A stretch of DNA of 64,000 bases from Allomyces arbusculus. Lineage: Eukaryota; Blastocladiomycota; Blastocladiomycetes; Blastocladiales; Blastocladiaceae. The stretch spans positions 124,001 to 188,000 of the forward strand of contig JADHYV010000014.1 in the NCBI GenBank assembly GCA_027604705.1, in the 5' to 3' direction. Every line of letters starts with the position of its first letter. The first letter of the stretch is position 1. This document shows positions 32,969 to 44,691 of this stretch, piece after piece. The position numbers were made by a program, and so were the translations under genes. Below the pieces are notes generated by a model. The model saw only the letters and a program-made list of their open reading frames with translations. It was not told the origin of the DNA and did no database searches.

Positions 32969-34612
32969 ATGACGATCCTGCCGCGACCCGCATCCGTGGT
33001 GCGCGCCCTCGAAGCGCCCGTCATGAAGCTCGGCGCCGTCCTCGAGCCCGTCGCCATGGTCGTCGCGCAAGTCCTGATGCGGCTCATGGGCCCGATTCTG
33101 ATCGTTGCCGCGATTGCCCTGATTGGCGCATGCGCCTTGATCCACCTGGGCATGGTCTTGCCCGATTACCGCCCAGACCCGGAGACGGGACGGTGGTGGG
33201 CGCACGCCGTCTGGGGCGCCACGGTCGCCGGGTCGGCGCTGCTCGTTGTCGACCTTTACTTCAACTACGCCATGGCCGTCACGACGCGCAGTTATGCGCA
33301 CGACGTTGCAAGGGTGTCAGTCGAGGCGGCGCTGGTGCGTTTTGGACTCGGCGGCGCACGCTGGACTAGGATAAATCGATGGGATGCCAACGCTTTGGCT
33401 CGGGGGTTCTAGAGCGCGATGCGCGTGTGCCTAAAATGCAGCTCGCCAAAGCCGGAGCGATGGTGCGTGTGCTCTTGCGGATACCATCTCGTGCGGCGCG
33501 CACGAGGAACATCGGTGATGATGTTTGCTGACGGCCGTCCGTTCACGTTCCAGCCATCATTGCAGTATCTGCGATCGCTGCGTCTTGAAAATGTACGCGG
33601 AGCTCTCTTCTTGACTCTCCACCGGCGCAGGTGCTGACCCGTGCGCTTTTGCGGACCGTAGGGACCACCGTACGCCGCCCTTCGCATCCTTGACGGACCG
33701 ACGACGGGCTTGCTGACTGAATGCCTGCCCCCCCCCCCCCCCCCGTTTGATTCGGTGCACACGTCCTCACGGCCGCATTGATCTCGTCCAGACTGCCCAT
33801 GTACGTCCCATTTCCCCCCTTGCACATCCGTGGCGTTGACGGTGAACCGACGCATCTGCATTTCCAAAAGACGCACGTTGATCCATTGACTGATGTCCCC
33901 AGGGTTGAATAGTACGCCTTCGTCGCCATCACCGCTCCCCACGCGCACCCTTCGCGCCGCGCTGACCCCGCCTTTCCCGCAGACTGCGTCGGCCACTACA
34001 ACCACCGGTACTTTGTCGTGTTCCTCGTCTACCTGTCGGTCGGGTGCCTGCTCTTCTCGGTGCTCGCGGCGCCCTACGTCCCGACGGCGCTCGACATGAT
34101 GGCCGAATGGCCTGAAAGCTACTACGATCGGCAACTGTTCATTTTCTGCTACATGATTGCTGTGATCCTTGGGCTCGTGCTCACGGGCATGGCCGCGTGG
34201 CACGTCTACCTGCTGCTCACGGCGCAGACACAGCTCGAGTGGATGGACCGCCGCGAATTGCCCGATGACGAGAGCGATCCGGAGTCGGACGAGGAGGATT
34301 TGCGGTATAACCCGTATAACCTCGGGTGGCAGGGGAACTTGCGCGTGTTCTTGAACTCGCCGGCCTAGTACGTGGATGCTGTCTGTTCTCAGGAGGTGGC
34401 GGCATCACACGCGACGAACTGGCTGACACGAATGCGATGGTAGCCCGTGGTACTACGTGCTGTTCCCGATCCCCGTGCCACCGCTCGGCAACGGGTTCGT
34501 CTACCCGACCAAGCGCACGTATACGGGCCCCGGATGGACGCCGCGCGGTGTCGCCGACGCGCTCGTGCCCGGCGCCAGCGTGCCGCTCACCGACATTCGC
34601 GTCGACGCGTAA
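32969..34612 (+). CDS. DHHC-type palmitoyltransferase (ZDHHC16-like)
   Basis: Eight exons, 32969-33334, 33413-33462, 33554-33592, 33662-33669, 33792-33800, 33903-33911, 33983-34367 and 34444-34612, give 344 residues. Two membrane segments come first. Then the cysteine-rich domain runs CLKCSSPKPERCHHC, SICDRCVLKMDHHCPW and NNCVGHYNHRYF. Two more membrane segments follow, then an acidic patch, an NPYNLGW segment and a PWYYVLFPIP tail. The DHHC cysteine is the acyl carrier that passes palmitate to protein cysteines in internal membranes. The spliced domain matches the consensus of the ZDHHC16 group residue by residue, which is the main proof for the exons. Three successive exons are only 8, 9 and 9 nt. 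The stop codon lies 66 bp from that of the convergent neighbour. Confidence 0.92.
33593..33982 (+). other. Micro-exon chain through the DHHC motif
   Basis: Within this stretch only 26 nt are coding: GGACCACC (33662-33669), ACTGCCCAT (33792-33800) and GGTTGAATA (33903-33911). Together with one or two bases from each flank they write MDHHCPWLN. The four introns are 69, 122, 102 and 71 bp, all GTACG...AG. Confidence 0.88.
33728..33744. repeat. 17-nt poly-C tract in a DHHC-gene intron
   Basis: An uninterrupted run of 17 C inside intron 33670-33791, about 48 nt before the micro-exon at 33792. Confidence 0.95.
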
Positions 34613-34678
34613 AAATCGACTCGCCGTTTCGGGCCATCTTGCATTCAATACACATACATGGCAACGCACTGCGCTGAT

Positions 34679-36705
34679 TCAAAACACCCCCCATGGATTG
34701 ACCAGCCTCAAGCCCGCCAACACAACCGCGACCCCGACGGCGATTCGCGCCGCACGCGCCGGAGGTGGAGCTGCGCGGTACCCGCCCTGGTCGTCCCCGG
34801 CCGCGTCGAGTTTGGCCGCGACTTGCGCATCGTACGCGGCCAGGACCTTGCTGCGGTTGCGGAGTAGCGCGGTGTGCCGCGCGAGGTCTTCGGCGACGGC
34901 CGTGGCGAGGGCGGTGGGTGGAGTAGGGAGCGGGATGGACACGCGGAGTGAGCGCTCGGCGCGGTCGGTCGCGGCGAGGAGGTGCCGGTATTCGCGCAGT
35001 TCAGCGGCCGTGTGCGCAATCGTTGTCTAGACGGTGAGGAAAGGTGTGAGCAGGGTGTGCTTGGCAGAGACACGTCGTGTGGGGAATGTCGTGCGGACCT
35101 GCAGGTGCGTGTACCGATCGGCCGCGGCCAAATGCGCTGCGTCGAGGTCGCGCATGAGCGCCGTAAGCTCGCTGTGTCGGCCGCGCGGTCAATACCGGAA
35201 CCCCTATGCCTGTGAACAGATTGGCATCTAACGTACCTCATCCCGAGCGGCCGTTCGCGACCCTCCTCATCAAACTCCCAGTCGAAAGGATCACCTCCCT
35301 CCTCTTCTTCGTCCGCCGCCGGATCCGCCCACCACGCATCCTGCGCGGCAAACGGCAAGTACCGCACAAACAGCCGCTTATCGCGCTCGCTCTGCGCGAC
35401 CAAACCCAGCACCTGCGTCTCGCCCAAGAGCAGGAGCGCGAGCGGTGGCGCGTCCCCCGCGACCACGGCTTTATCGAGATCCACGACCGCAACGGTCCGC
35501 GCCGACCCGATCGCGACCAAGTCCACCGCATCGGCATCGACCACGTCCCCTACGTAGACGCGATGGTGTGCGAGTTCCACGACGACCGCGTGCGTCGCAC
35601 GCCGTAGGCTTGGGTCGAGCCGGAAAAACAGCCATCGGCGACCGTCATCGACGTCGATTGGGCCGGACCGGAGGTGGTCCACGTTCACGGCGACGCGGCG
35701 GCAGAGCGGGGCTGCGGCTGAGGGAGTGGCGGGTGGCCGCTCTTGCGCGTCCGGCGACGGCGGATCGAGCACGACCATCAGCGGCTGTCCGACGCTTTCG
35801 TCGCCACCCTCGTCATCCTCATCCTCGTCGCCATTCCTCCCACCCAGTGGGGTCACCACCCCGGCGCGCGTCCTCGCCTGCGCCGGAATCCCGAGCCGCG
35901 CGAGCGGATGCGTCGGTAATGCCCTCGGCGACGGCAGCGTCGAGACGGACGAGTCTGAGAACGGTGTCGCCTGCCTCCGCCTTCGACTACTGCGCCGGTG
36001 CGACCGGCGGATCCGCGTCCACGGCGCACGGAACCGGCGGGACGGCGACGACGACGCCGACGTCGCGTCGCTATCCGGGTCCAGATCGCGCGCAGATACG
36101 TCCGCCGCATGTGCCGACGACGACGAGCTCGTCGACGACTCGGCATCCGACGCACCGGAGGACGACGACTCGCCGTCGGAAATCACCTCCACGTCGCTGC
36201 TCGCGTCGCCGTCGCGCAATTTACCCCAGACTTTGCGCGCGGCCGGGCGCACGAGCGGTAACTGTAGCGCGACTTGCGCGACACGGCGCATCTTGGAACT
36301 GGCCCCACGGCGCGTTGAGGACGCGGCGGCCGCCGCGGATTCGGCGCCCGTGCGCACGAGCGTCGCGAGTGACCGGCGCCGCGATGGCGGTGCGGCTGGC
36401 GCGGCGAGCGTTGCCGCGGTCGGGAGATCAGCGTCGACGAGCATGCGGCGACCGCTGGGGCGGTCGGGGATGGGCGGCACGTCCGTGTCAGGTGAAGTTG
36501 GTGGGGTCGGCCGCGGCGAGGTCGGCGTGCTTGGGCCGATGATAAGTAGTGGTGGTGGAGGGAGCGCGCGCGCAGGTTCGCTTGCGGCACGCGAGAGGAC
36601 TGGGGTCGCATCGGTTTCGCTGGATATGTCGACATCGGGTGTGGAGGGGCCGGTGCCCCATGCTCGCGACCCGGGCGGAGTCGAGGTCGCAGTGCCTGGG
36701 TCCAT
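34679..36705 (-). CDS. Unrecognised coiled-coil protein with C-terminal membrane anchor
   Basis: Three exons, 36705-35237, 35171-35099 and 35026-34679, give 629 residues. I do not recognise a family. The first 300 residues are Pro/Ser/Ala-rich and basic-acidic mixed, probably disordered. Residues about 330-470 look folded, with alternating hydrophobic strands (for example ATHAVVVELAHHRVYVGDVV and TVAVVDLDKAVV), perhaps a PH- or GRAM-like barrel, but this is a guess. After an acidic DEEEEGGD/FDWEFDEE stretch comes a helical, probably coiled part (SELTALMRDLDAAHLAAAD, TAAELREYRHLLAA). The last 25 residues form one hydrophobic segment ending in NPWGVF, so the protein is probably tail-anchored. 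The second donor is GTCCGC, an unusual sequence, so that intron is less sure. Confidence 0.65.
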
Positions 36706-37253
36706 GGCCAGCCCGGTTCGCCGACGTCAATGCGGCAAGTAGGATGCGGCCGTCGTTGGTGGGCGCGCGCTAAATTCGTCGCCGTCGTGGTGATCTCAGC
36801 GCCACGGCGGCGGCGCGACGGTGGCTCGCTCAAGCAGCGGCGGAACAGACAGGGCGGTCAGTGGACAGCGGTGAGCGCGGCGCGGTCATGTGCGAGTGAG
36901 CTCATTCGTGCGTGCCGCCACGTCAGTCTCTCGCTTCTTGCGGGTCGAGAGGCGCGATCAGCAACGCTGCTGCGCCTGGAGTGCACCCAGAAAGATCAAA
37001 GTATGTATCAACGGCTTCGGAAACATCGAATGGCGGCGCTGCCATGCCGCGTGGTGATCATGGAATCGTGGTGGGGCCGGTAGGTACGTGGGACGGGTAG
37101 AAAGAAACGAAAGAGCACCAGAGAACAAAACCAACAATGCAAGGCCAAACTCGGCTCGCAGCGCGCCTTCAACGTAATCGCGCCGCATCGCCCCCCAAAG
37201 CGAAAAATAAAGAGTCTCTCCGCGGTCCTGCCGCTACACCGATCCCCGGCTGC
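36706..37253. other. Intergenic, no gene seen
   Basis: Upstream of the tail-anchored protein gene and downstream of the C2H2 gene, which read in the same direction. No clear promoter element. Confidence 0.5.
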
Positions 37254-40102
37254 TTACTCGGGATCATCCAAAGTCAAGTACTGCGACGAGTCAAGTTCCC
37301 CGCCCGCAGGCGGCGGCGGCGGTGCCGCGGCACTGTTGCTGTCGGCCGTGCCAGCCGTCGCCGCCACCACTGCGGGCGACGACGCTCTCCTGGATCTTGC
37401 TGCCGGCGGCTTACCCGCCGCCGTTGTCGTCGTCGGCGCCGCGGACCGAACCGGCAGCGGCGCTGTCATTGCACGCGCACTCGCCGCCGCGGCATGCGCT
37501 GGCGACGGCGATGGCGCCGTAAACGCGTGGTACGCGCCCCACGGCGCCATCGCGTACCCTGCGTGCCCCACCGCGCCGCCGTACTCGGCCCCAGCGTACC
37601 CCGCAAGGTCGTGTCCCACCGCCGAGTACGGGATCAGCATCGGGAACGGCGGCGTCGTCGCGGCCGCCTGCGTGGTCTGCGGGTGCAAAGGCGACGCCGA
37701 CGTCGGCGCGCCCTCGGTCGTCGGCGTCGGCGGTACCAGCTGGCCGTACGCGCCACCGGCCCGCGCGTCGTCGTACCCGCGCGCCGACTGATTCGCGCCG
37801 GTGGTGGTGTACGCGTGCGGCGGCGACGGCGTGCCCGCCGCCGCGCCGAGATCGTCCCCGGACGGCGGCGGCGTGGCCGAAATCGGCGCACCCAAACGCG
37901 ATGGTGCGGATGCGGGAGCCGCTGGGCGCGCGACGGAGCTCAACACGGGTACCCAGCTAATGACCATCCCGGCGGGGCCGGTCGGCGAATGGCCCGTTAT
38001 CGGTTGCTGTCCGTGCGCGGACGGTGGGATCGGCGCGTGCGTATAGCTCGCGGCCGCGCCGGGGTAGTGCGGGACGGCGGCAGCCATCGCCGCATAGTGC
38101 GCAGCAGCGCGCGGCGGGTAGGCTGCTGCGGCTGGCGGGTACCCGGCGGGCGCGTGCATCCCGTGGTGGTGATGGTGGTGCGCGTGCGGTGGGGCCATGG
38201 CCATGTATGGTGTGGGTGCCGCGGCGTAGGCGTTGGCCGCATGCGCGTACTGCGCGTGGGCGGCGGCTGCTGCCGCCGCGTGGCTCATGTGCACGGGGAC
38301 CGCGACAGCGAGCGCCGGTGGGAGATGGTGGTGGTGGTGGTGGTGGTGCGGCGGGACCGCGACAGCCGCGGCGGCCATGGCAGCGGCCGCCTGCGACTCG
38401 GCGGTGCGGGCCGCCGCGTGCTTGGCGTGGATCTTCATGTGCTGTGCGAGGTTGTCGGTGCGCGAAAACGTCTTGGCGCAGCCCGGGACGAGGCACGCAA
38501 ACGCTACACGAACAAGAAGACGCGCAGATCAGTCGGCGGGTCGCGTTCGGATCGGCGGACCTGCAAGAGCACGAGAATCGATGCGTACGCCGCTCACCCG
38601 TATGCACGCGCAAGTGCCGCTTGAGGTGCTCGCTCCGCTTGAACGACTGCTGACAGTGCTGGCAAATAAAGCGACGCTCTGAACTGCGTACGCGCTTGCG
38701 TCGGCCCGCCGTTGGCGGTTTTTGCGGCGGTGCTAGTGGGGCGTCGGCCATGTCCTCGCCGTCGTCCTCGTCATCGTGCTCGGGCTCGTGATCGTGATCG
38801 TCGCCCTCATCTTCCGGGTCCGTCCCACCCTCGCCATCATCCTCGTTGCAATCCATCGCCTGGCTATCCGCGCGCCGGCTCGACCGTAACCGCTTCGCCA
38901 CCGGCCGGTCCTCAGCATCCTCTGGGGTTGCGCGCTTCCCCGCCCCTCGATCGCCGACGACCGCGGGCATCCGCGGGTGCGCGAGCGGCGTCAATCCCGC
39001 GAGGAAACTCGGGTGCAACGCGTCCGGCACCGATCCGGACGAGAGTGTCGACAGCGACGACGAGAGCGACCCTGACCCGCCAGCTCCGGCAAGCGGCATA
39101 GATACGGTGGATCCCATGGAGTAGGCGGGCGGTGGCGGCGACAAGGACGCCGACGACGACGAGACCGCTGCCGCCGCGGCCATGGTCAGCGCAAATTGCG
39201 CGAGCACGCCCGCAGAATGCGCCGTCGTTGGGCTCGGCGACCGGTCGTCTGCGCTGGACGGCGCGAGCATGACCGCTGAGGCCCCGGCAAGGTGCGCGTA
39301 GGAGGACGGGGAAGTGCGCGCAGCGGCACTAGCGCTGAGCGAGTGCGCGTGCGGGAGCGCGTCGTGGTGGTGGCAACGTGCAGGGTGCGAGACGGGGATC
39401 TGGGAGGGATGAGCGAACGAGGGGTGGTTGGTGGTGAGAGGCGTGGGGCTGTGCATCGGTGGGGTGAATACATACTGCGAGATCGGCACGGTCCAGGAGC
39501 GCCTGCATGCCTGCGGGCCAGCTCGTGCCGGTCGCGGCCGTCGCAGCCGCTGCAGCAGCAGCAGCGGCGACCGCATATAGTGCCGTTCCCGCCGCGTCGT
39601 TATCGGCGGTCGTTGTTGCCAAGTGCCCCGTAGTTGCATGCGGCCTTGTTGCGAGCGGCCGTGGTGTTGGCAGCACCAGATCGCTGCACGTCGCGCTGGC
39701 GGCCGTTGTTGGGGTTGTTGCAATTGTTGTTGAGATGGCCCCGTTGCCGAAAAACGAGACCGTTGCTGCATCGTGCACGTTCAAGTGGCCAATTGAGACG
39801 GGCGATTTCGTGGGTGAGCGAGACGACGCATGCCGCGCGCCCGTCCCATCGTAAACGGCAGCATCATCATGGCTGGTAATGTGAGAGGTCGCGGCCAGCA
39901 AGAACGACGCGGCGACCGCGTCGACGCCGTCCAGTTGGTCATGCGAGTCGGTGGAAGACGAACGCTTCGCGGCGCCAATCTCTTGAGCACCCTCGGGAGC
40001 GGATGTAGTGGTAATGGTGGGACTGCGCGCGGCGACAGGAGCAGCAGCGGCGTTCGTGGCGGCCGGCGGGCTGGAGTGTGCGGCCGGTTGCGACATGGGC
40101 AA
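37254..40102 (-). CDS. C2H2 zinc-finger transcription factor
   Basis: Three exons, 40102-39476, 39399-38589 and 38503-37254, give 895 residues. Two C2H2 fingers lie in the middle: FICQHCQQSFKRSEHLKRH, a linker RVHTGERPF restored by splicing, and ACLVPGCAKTFSRTDNLAQH followed by MKIH. This layout, with an acidic stretch and a Lys/Arg cluster (GRRKRVRSSERR) just before the fingers, is that of fungal stress and nutrient regulators of the Msn2/Mig1 kind. The rest is low complexity: Ala runs, Ser-rich parts, and a C-terminal half rich in Ala, His (up to eight in a row), Pro and Tyr. The second intron, inside finger 2, is certain. The first (39400-39475) rests on splice signals and frame alone; if it is retained the N-terminus changes. 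Confidence 0.82.
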
Positions 40103-41119
40103 AGAGCAATCTGAGCAGGGGTACCGAAGGGGGGTTTGTTAACGTTGCGTGGTACGGAGAGAGAGGGGGGGAGGAATCATGGGCATGGACGCGGAGGCGC
40201 GTCTTTGATGCTGGCCAGGAGCGCCGCGGGGGTATGGACGGGGCGAGGATCACCATCAAAGGCACGGTCAAAGAGTCGAGTTCTCAGGCACACGGCGGGA
40301 CGCGCGAGCGCCGGCACGCGGTCGCGCGCGAACGCGTCCCTTGCATGCCGCCGAAGCGCAAGTGGAAGAGGAGAACAGTCCTCTCGTACGGGAGCGAGCG
40401 CTTGAGCCAGGAGCTCGTCAGGGGCTCGGCCTTGTTCGGACACGTGGTATGGGAGCGGCCGAGTATATGCTGAAGCGATTGGGTCGAAATACGCTGACAA
40501 GGCGCAGGGCGTGAATTTTTTTATTCAGACGTGGTTCGCGACTGTTTTATGCGAGCCAGGGGACGCCTTGCCGTGTAATTGCAGCGGCCGCGAGTCTGAC
40601 GGGACGACTGATCTGAGCGAGGACGACTGCAAGCGTTGCATGCGGCCGGCTGGAGGCAGGTAACTTCCTCCACTGGCTGGCCGATTTGGGCTTAGCTTCT
40701 AGGCATCTCTGTCTGCTGGGCTGAGCCGATCGCCAACTTCATGCATTCTTGGGTCGCGACGTTGGAGCGAAACGTTCTGGAAACGCGCACACCTGAATCA
40801 GACTGTTGGTTTGACCACAATTTCATCACAAGTGGCGCTCGTTTCGCCTCTGCAGCGCCTCGTCCGCCCTGCCGTGCCGCCACGCAGGTTGAACAACGTG
40901 TCGAACCGCGAGTGCACCACGACCAAGAGCGCCTGCAGGTTGCGCGCGAGCGTACCCACCACCTGCACCGCTTGCTTCAAAGTTGTGGATCAGCAAACCC
41001 TGAACAGGACAAAACCGGTCGGCCTGCCGAATGGCATTGCTTCTTCTCTCCTCGACCATCGCGTCGTTCTCTTCAATCTTGCTCGGACGCGATCCCGAGG
41101 ACGCGTCTATTTCCGCACC
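40103..41119. other. Divergent promoter region (C2H2 gene / lipase A)
   Basis: About 1 kb between two genes read in opposite directions. It contains an E-box-like CACGTG near 40441. The part 40500-41110 is lower in GC. No gene recognised. Confidence 0.5.
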
Positions 41120-42377
41120 ATGGCCACCACTCCCCCGCCCGTTTTGAGCGCAGAGCTCAAGGAGCAGTTGATTTACCCGCCTTTTGGCGGATGGATCAAG
41201 CTCAACGACGGCCACGAAGTGTTTTCGCAAACCTGGAACGTTCCCGTAAGTTTCTGCGGGCAAGCAGCCAAGACATTGTGCAGTAACGGCTATGCAGGAT
41301 CCGACGCGATCTCAATATGGCGCCAACGCGTATCCTCGATGCGTAGGACGGCAGCGAGCCCGTTGCGACATTGACGTGGGTTCATGGTCTCGGCGAGCAC
41401 ATTGGCCGCTACGACCACGTTTTCCCCATGATTGCGGCCGCCGGGATCCAAGTGCACGCGTGGGATCAGCGCGGGTTTGGCCGTACCGCGCTCAAGCATG
41501 GTACGGCCGGGCAGACCCTTGAGTGGGAGCAGGTTCTCGACGATGTTGCCCAGGCTTTGCATCGCAACAAGATCGCCGGAAAGCCGCGGTTTTTGGTGCA
41601 TTTCGCGCATCTCATGAGCTCAGCTGTGAATCTCGCTAATGACGACACACGCGTCGATGAAATAGGGTGGACAAAGTATGGGCGGCCTCATTGTCCTCGA
41701 TTTCTTGCGGCAGCGCGGCAAGGAGCACCATTTGGCCGGTGTGATTGCGACTTGTACGTAAGGCTAGCAAGCACGCCGACGATGAGAACCATGCCTCAGT
41801 TGCTGATTACAATCGTGTTCATACCCATTGACTAGCACCCGCGATCGAGACCTGGCCTGACACGCGCCCGCCCGACGTGGCCGTACTCGCGCTTCGCGTC
41901 CTGTGCCGCACGGTCCCACTCGCTGCAGACGGCATAACCATCATGAACCCGGTCGCTGCAACAGGTCTCTCGCACGACCCCGCTGTCGTGTCTGCTTTTG
42001 AAACTGACCCGCTTGTGCACTCGTACATGTCGCTCGGCAGCGGCGACAATATTCTGGGTGCGGGTACGGCACTTGCGCGCGGTACAGGCGCGGAAGAACT
42101 GCCTGCGGAGATTCCACTGTTGCTCATGCATGGGTCGGCCGACCCGGTCACGTATGCGCCCGCAAGCATGGCGCTCTACTCGCGCGCGACGCAGGTGCAG
42201 GACCGCACGCTCCACGTCTACGACGGATACTTCCACGAGCTACACAATGAGCCGGGAATTCGTGAGCAGGTCGTGCAAGAGTGGGTCGCGTGGATGCAGG
42301 CGCGGGTGCAGGCGCGGGTGCAGGGGCCGCTCACGCGCGCCGTGTTCGAGGTGGCTCATGCCCGCACTGCTGCGTAG
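41120..42377 (+). CDS. Monoacylglycerol lipase-like alpha/beta hydrolase, copy A
   Basis: Four exons, 41120-41245, 41347-41595, 41666-41753 and 41836-42377, give 334 residues. The serine hydrolase fold (PF12146) shows TWVHGLGEH (oxyanion loop), AWDQRGFGRT, the nucleophile elbow GGQSMGG, the aspartate in HGSADPVTY and the histidine in YFHELHNEP. The catalytic triad is complete. Members of this family cleave monoacylglycerols or related lysolipids. This copy has one intron (41246-41346) that the three following copies lack, at the VP/DG boundary of exon 1. A 12-nt duplication near the 3' end gives QARVQARVQ. It is the first of four tandem paralogs on the plus strand. Confidence 0.9.
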
Positions 42378-42768
42378 AATCGCGTAATAAAATCAATACG
42401 CCTGTTTGTCACCGCGCTGCCGGTCTCCTTCCGCGTCGATAATTTGTTGCGGTGCGGTGCGCCCCACGTGTGACGGAGTGACGTGGAGGTCATGCTCCGG
42501 TGGGCGTTTTCAGTCCCTTCGCGCCGGACGCCTCACTTTCCCAACTTCCGTCGCGGTTGCTTTTGCCCGCTCTGCTGCTCGGCTCTCGGCCTGTCGACCG
42601 CACAACAATCCGCACCTGTCGACCTCCACGCCAACGACGACGCCCGACCTGCTCGTCCCGCCCGGTGGAGCCTGCTCGCTCTCTTCTGCTCCTTGCGACC
42701 CACTGCAAGCGAACGGCCCCGCACCGCAGCTGCAAGTCCCCGAACCTGCCTCGCCCAAGTCTCTCGAC
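42378..42768. other. Intergenic: leader of lipase B
   Basis: Between lipase copies A and B. The frame of copy B is open here but the text is unlike the paralogs, so it is read as leader and promoter. Confidence 0.5.
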
Positions 42769-43884
42769 ATGCCTGCGCAAATCACCAAACAGATCAAGGA
42801 GCAGCTGCTCAATCCGCCCGTCGGCGAGTGGATCAAGCTCAAGGACGGCCACGAGGTCTATGCGCGCACCTGGGCCGTTCCTGAGGGCACCGAGCTCGTC
42901 GCGACGCTGACCTGGGTACACGGCCTCGGCGAACACATCAACCGCTACGAGCACGTCTTCCCCATAATTGCCGGCGCAGGTATTCGCGTGCACGCGTGGG
43001 ACCAGCGCGGGTTTGGCCGTACCGCGCTCAAGCACGGGTCGCATGGCCAGACGCTCGGGTGGACGCAGGTGCTCGACGACGTCTCCGAGGCGCTGCACCG
43101 CAACAAGATGCCGGGCAAGCCGCAGTTTCTGGTGCGTTTTACCAAAGTGGTAGATGGTCGCGGACAAGAAAACGCGAAGGAGCTGACCTGAACTGACCAC
43201 GCCATCAACCACAACGCGATCGTTTAGGGCGGACAAAGTATGGGCGGCCTGATTGTGCTCGATTTTTTGCGGCAGCGCGGCAAGAACCACAACCTGGCCG
43301 GCGTCATTTCGACCTGTACGTTTCTACCCCGACCCGACGACTCGCAGCACGTCCAACTGACGTTTTTGACTCATTTTCTCCCCCCCTTTTCTCTAGCCCC
43401 TGCCATTGAGACGTGGCCCGCGTCGCGCCCGCCCACCGTGGCCGTGTACGCATTGCGCATCCTGTGCCGCGTCACCCCCTCCATGACCATCACCAACGCC
43501 GTCGACGCTGCGGGTCTGTGCCACGACGACGCGGTCGTCCGCGCGTACCAGGACGACCCGCTCGTGCACCCGCTTATGTCGCTCATTGCCGGTGTGGGAA
43601 TTCTTGACGCGGGCGCATTGCTTGCGGGCCCGACCGCCGCTCGCGAGCTTCCCGCCAACGTGCCGCTGCTCCTGACGCACGGCGACAAGGACCCGATCAC
43701 TTATCAGCCCGGAACCACCGCATTCTACGAGCGTGCGAGCCACCTGAAGGACCGCACGCTCAAGGTGTACGAGGGCTACAAGCACGAGCTGCACTGCGAG
43801 CCGGACATTCGTGACGATGTTGTGCGCGCGTGGGTCGATTGGATGGCAGCGCGCTTGAACGGGCCTGTCACGACCACGGCGTAG
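42769..43884 (+). CDS. Monoacylglycerol lipase-like alpha/beta hydrolase, copy B
   Basis: Three exons, 42769-43131, 43228-43315 and 43397-43884, give 312 residues, near the size of known monoglyceride lipases. The start is set by alignment with the paralogs (each begins a few residues before a LLNPPVGEW segment). Motifs: TWVHGLGEHINRYEH, AWDQRGFGRT, nucleophile elbow GGQSMGG with Ser near 125, Asp in THGDKDPITY and His in YKHELHCEP. The second exon (88 nt) starts exactly at the nucleophile elbow in all four copies. The product probably hydrolyses monoacylglycerols at a membrane or lipid-droplet surface. Confidence 0.92.
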
Positions 43885-44691
43885 AGAGGACACTTGATCG
43901 AATCCATGGGTCGAGTTGGTCGGGACGTGTGGTCGTCCTTTTCTTTCGTCTTTTTCCACTGACCCCGTCCATACACGGGGTCGCTGTTTTATTTCCCGGA
44001 TTACTGTTCATCGTTTGTACCAAATGAGATGAGAGGGCAGTCCACCACAATGTTGTCTTTTTCTTTGTTGCTGTGTTGGTGTCGGTCGAGAATTGTCCCT
44101 TGGTTTCATGATTGAACGAGAACAGTTTGAAAATGAGAACAACAACAAGCTGCGTTTTGTTTACTCATTTATCGTGTTTGTTGATTTCAATCCAAGAGTG
44201 CCGCTCCAGCTTTGCGACTCTGGCAAGCGAGCGTCCTCGGTGCGCACCGCGCCGGCTATTCGAACATGCTTTCCATCACGGCAAGCTCATTCGTCGTTGG
44301 GCTCTGAGGGCTGTGGCGCAAGCGTTGGCGATCGTCACACGCGCACAGGCAAAATCAATTTATTCGTGCGCACAAAGTGGCGAAAACTTGGCGCCAACAC
44401 TCAACCTTCGCCCGCCCGAAAAATCATCCAGCGCAATGGGTACGCCCAAGCATTGGAACCCAAGCATTGACGAAGCGGATCCAAGGGAAACGTCGAGAAG
44501 CATGAGGGGTGTTTACGGACGATGCATCCTGCAGCGTGCGCATGCAGCCGTGTGCGCATCTCTTTTCGTTTCTTCGACTCTCTCTCTCTCTCGTTTCTCA
44601 CCTTACGATCACTTCAACTTGCGCGGCTCCCCTCAACGACCAGCGCGTGCTCCACGAACCTGCAGCGCGCCCATCGACCTTGCTCACCGAC
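43885..44691. other. Intergenic, no gene seen
   Basis: 807 bp between lipase copies B and C. It is AT-richer, with a (TC)n run near 44579-44592 shortly before the copy C start, perhaps a pyrimidine-rich core promoter. No gene recognised. Confidence 0.5.

Noticed and set aside
37137-38624. Arg-rich plus-strand open frame of 495 codons opposite the C2H2 gene
   Set aside because: It mirrors the low-complexity Ala/His/Pro region of the zinc-finger protein; no independent evidence.
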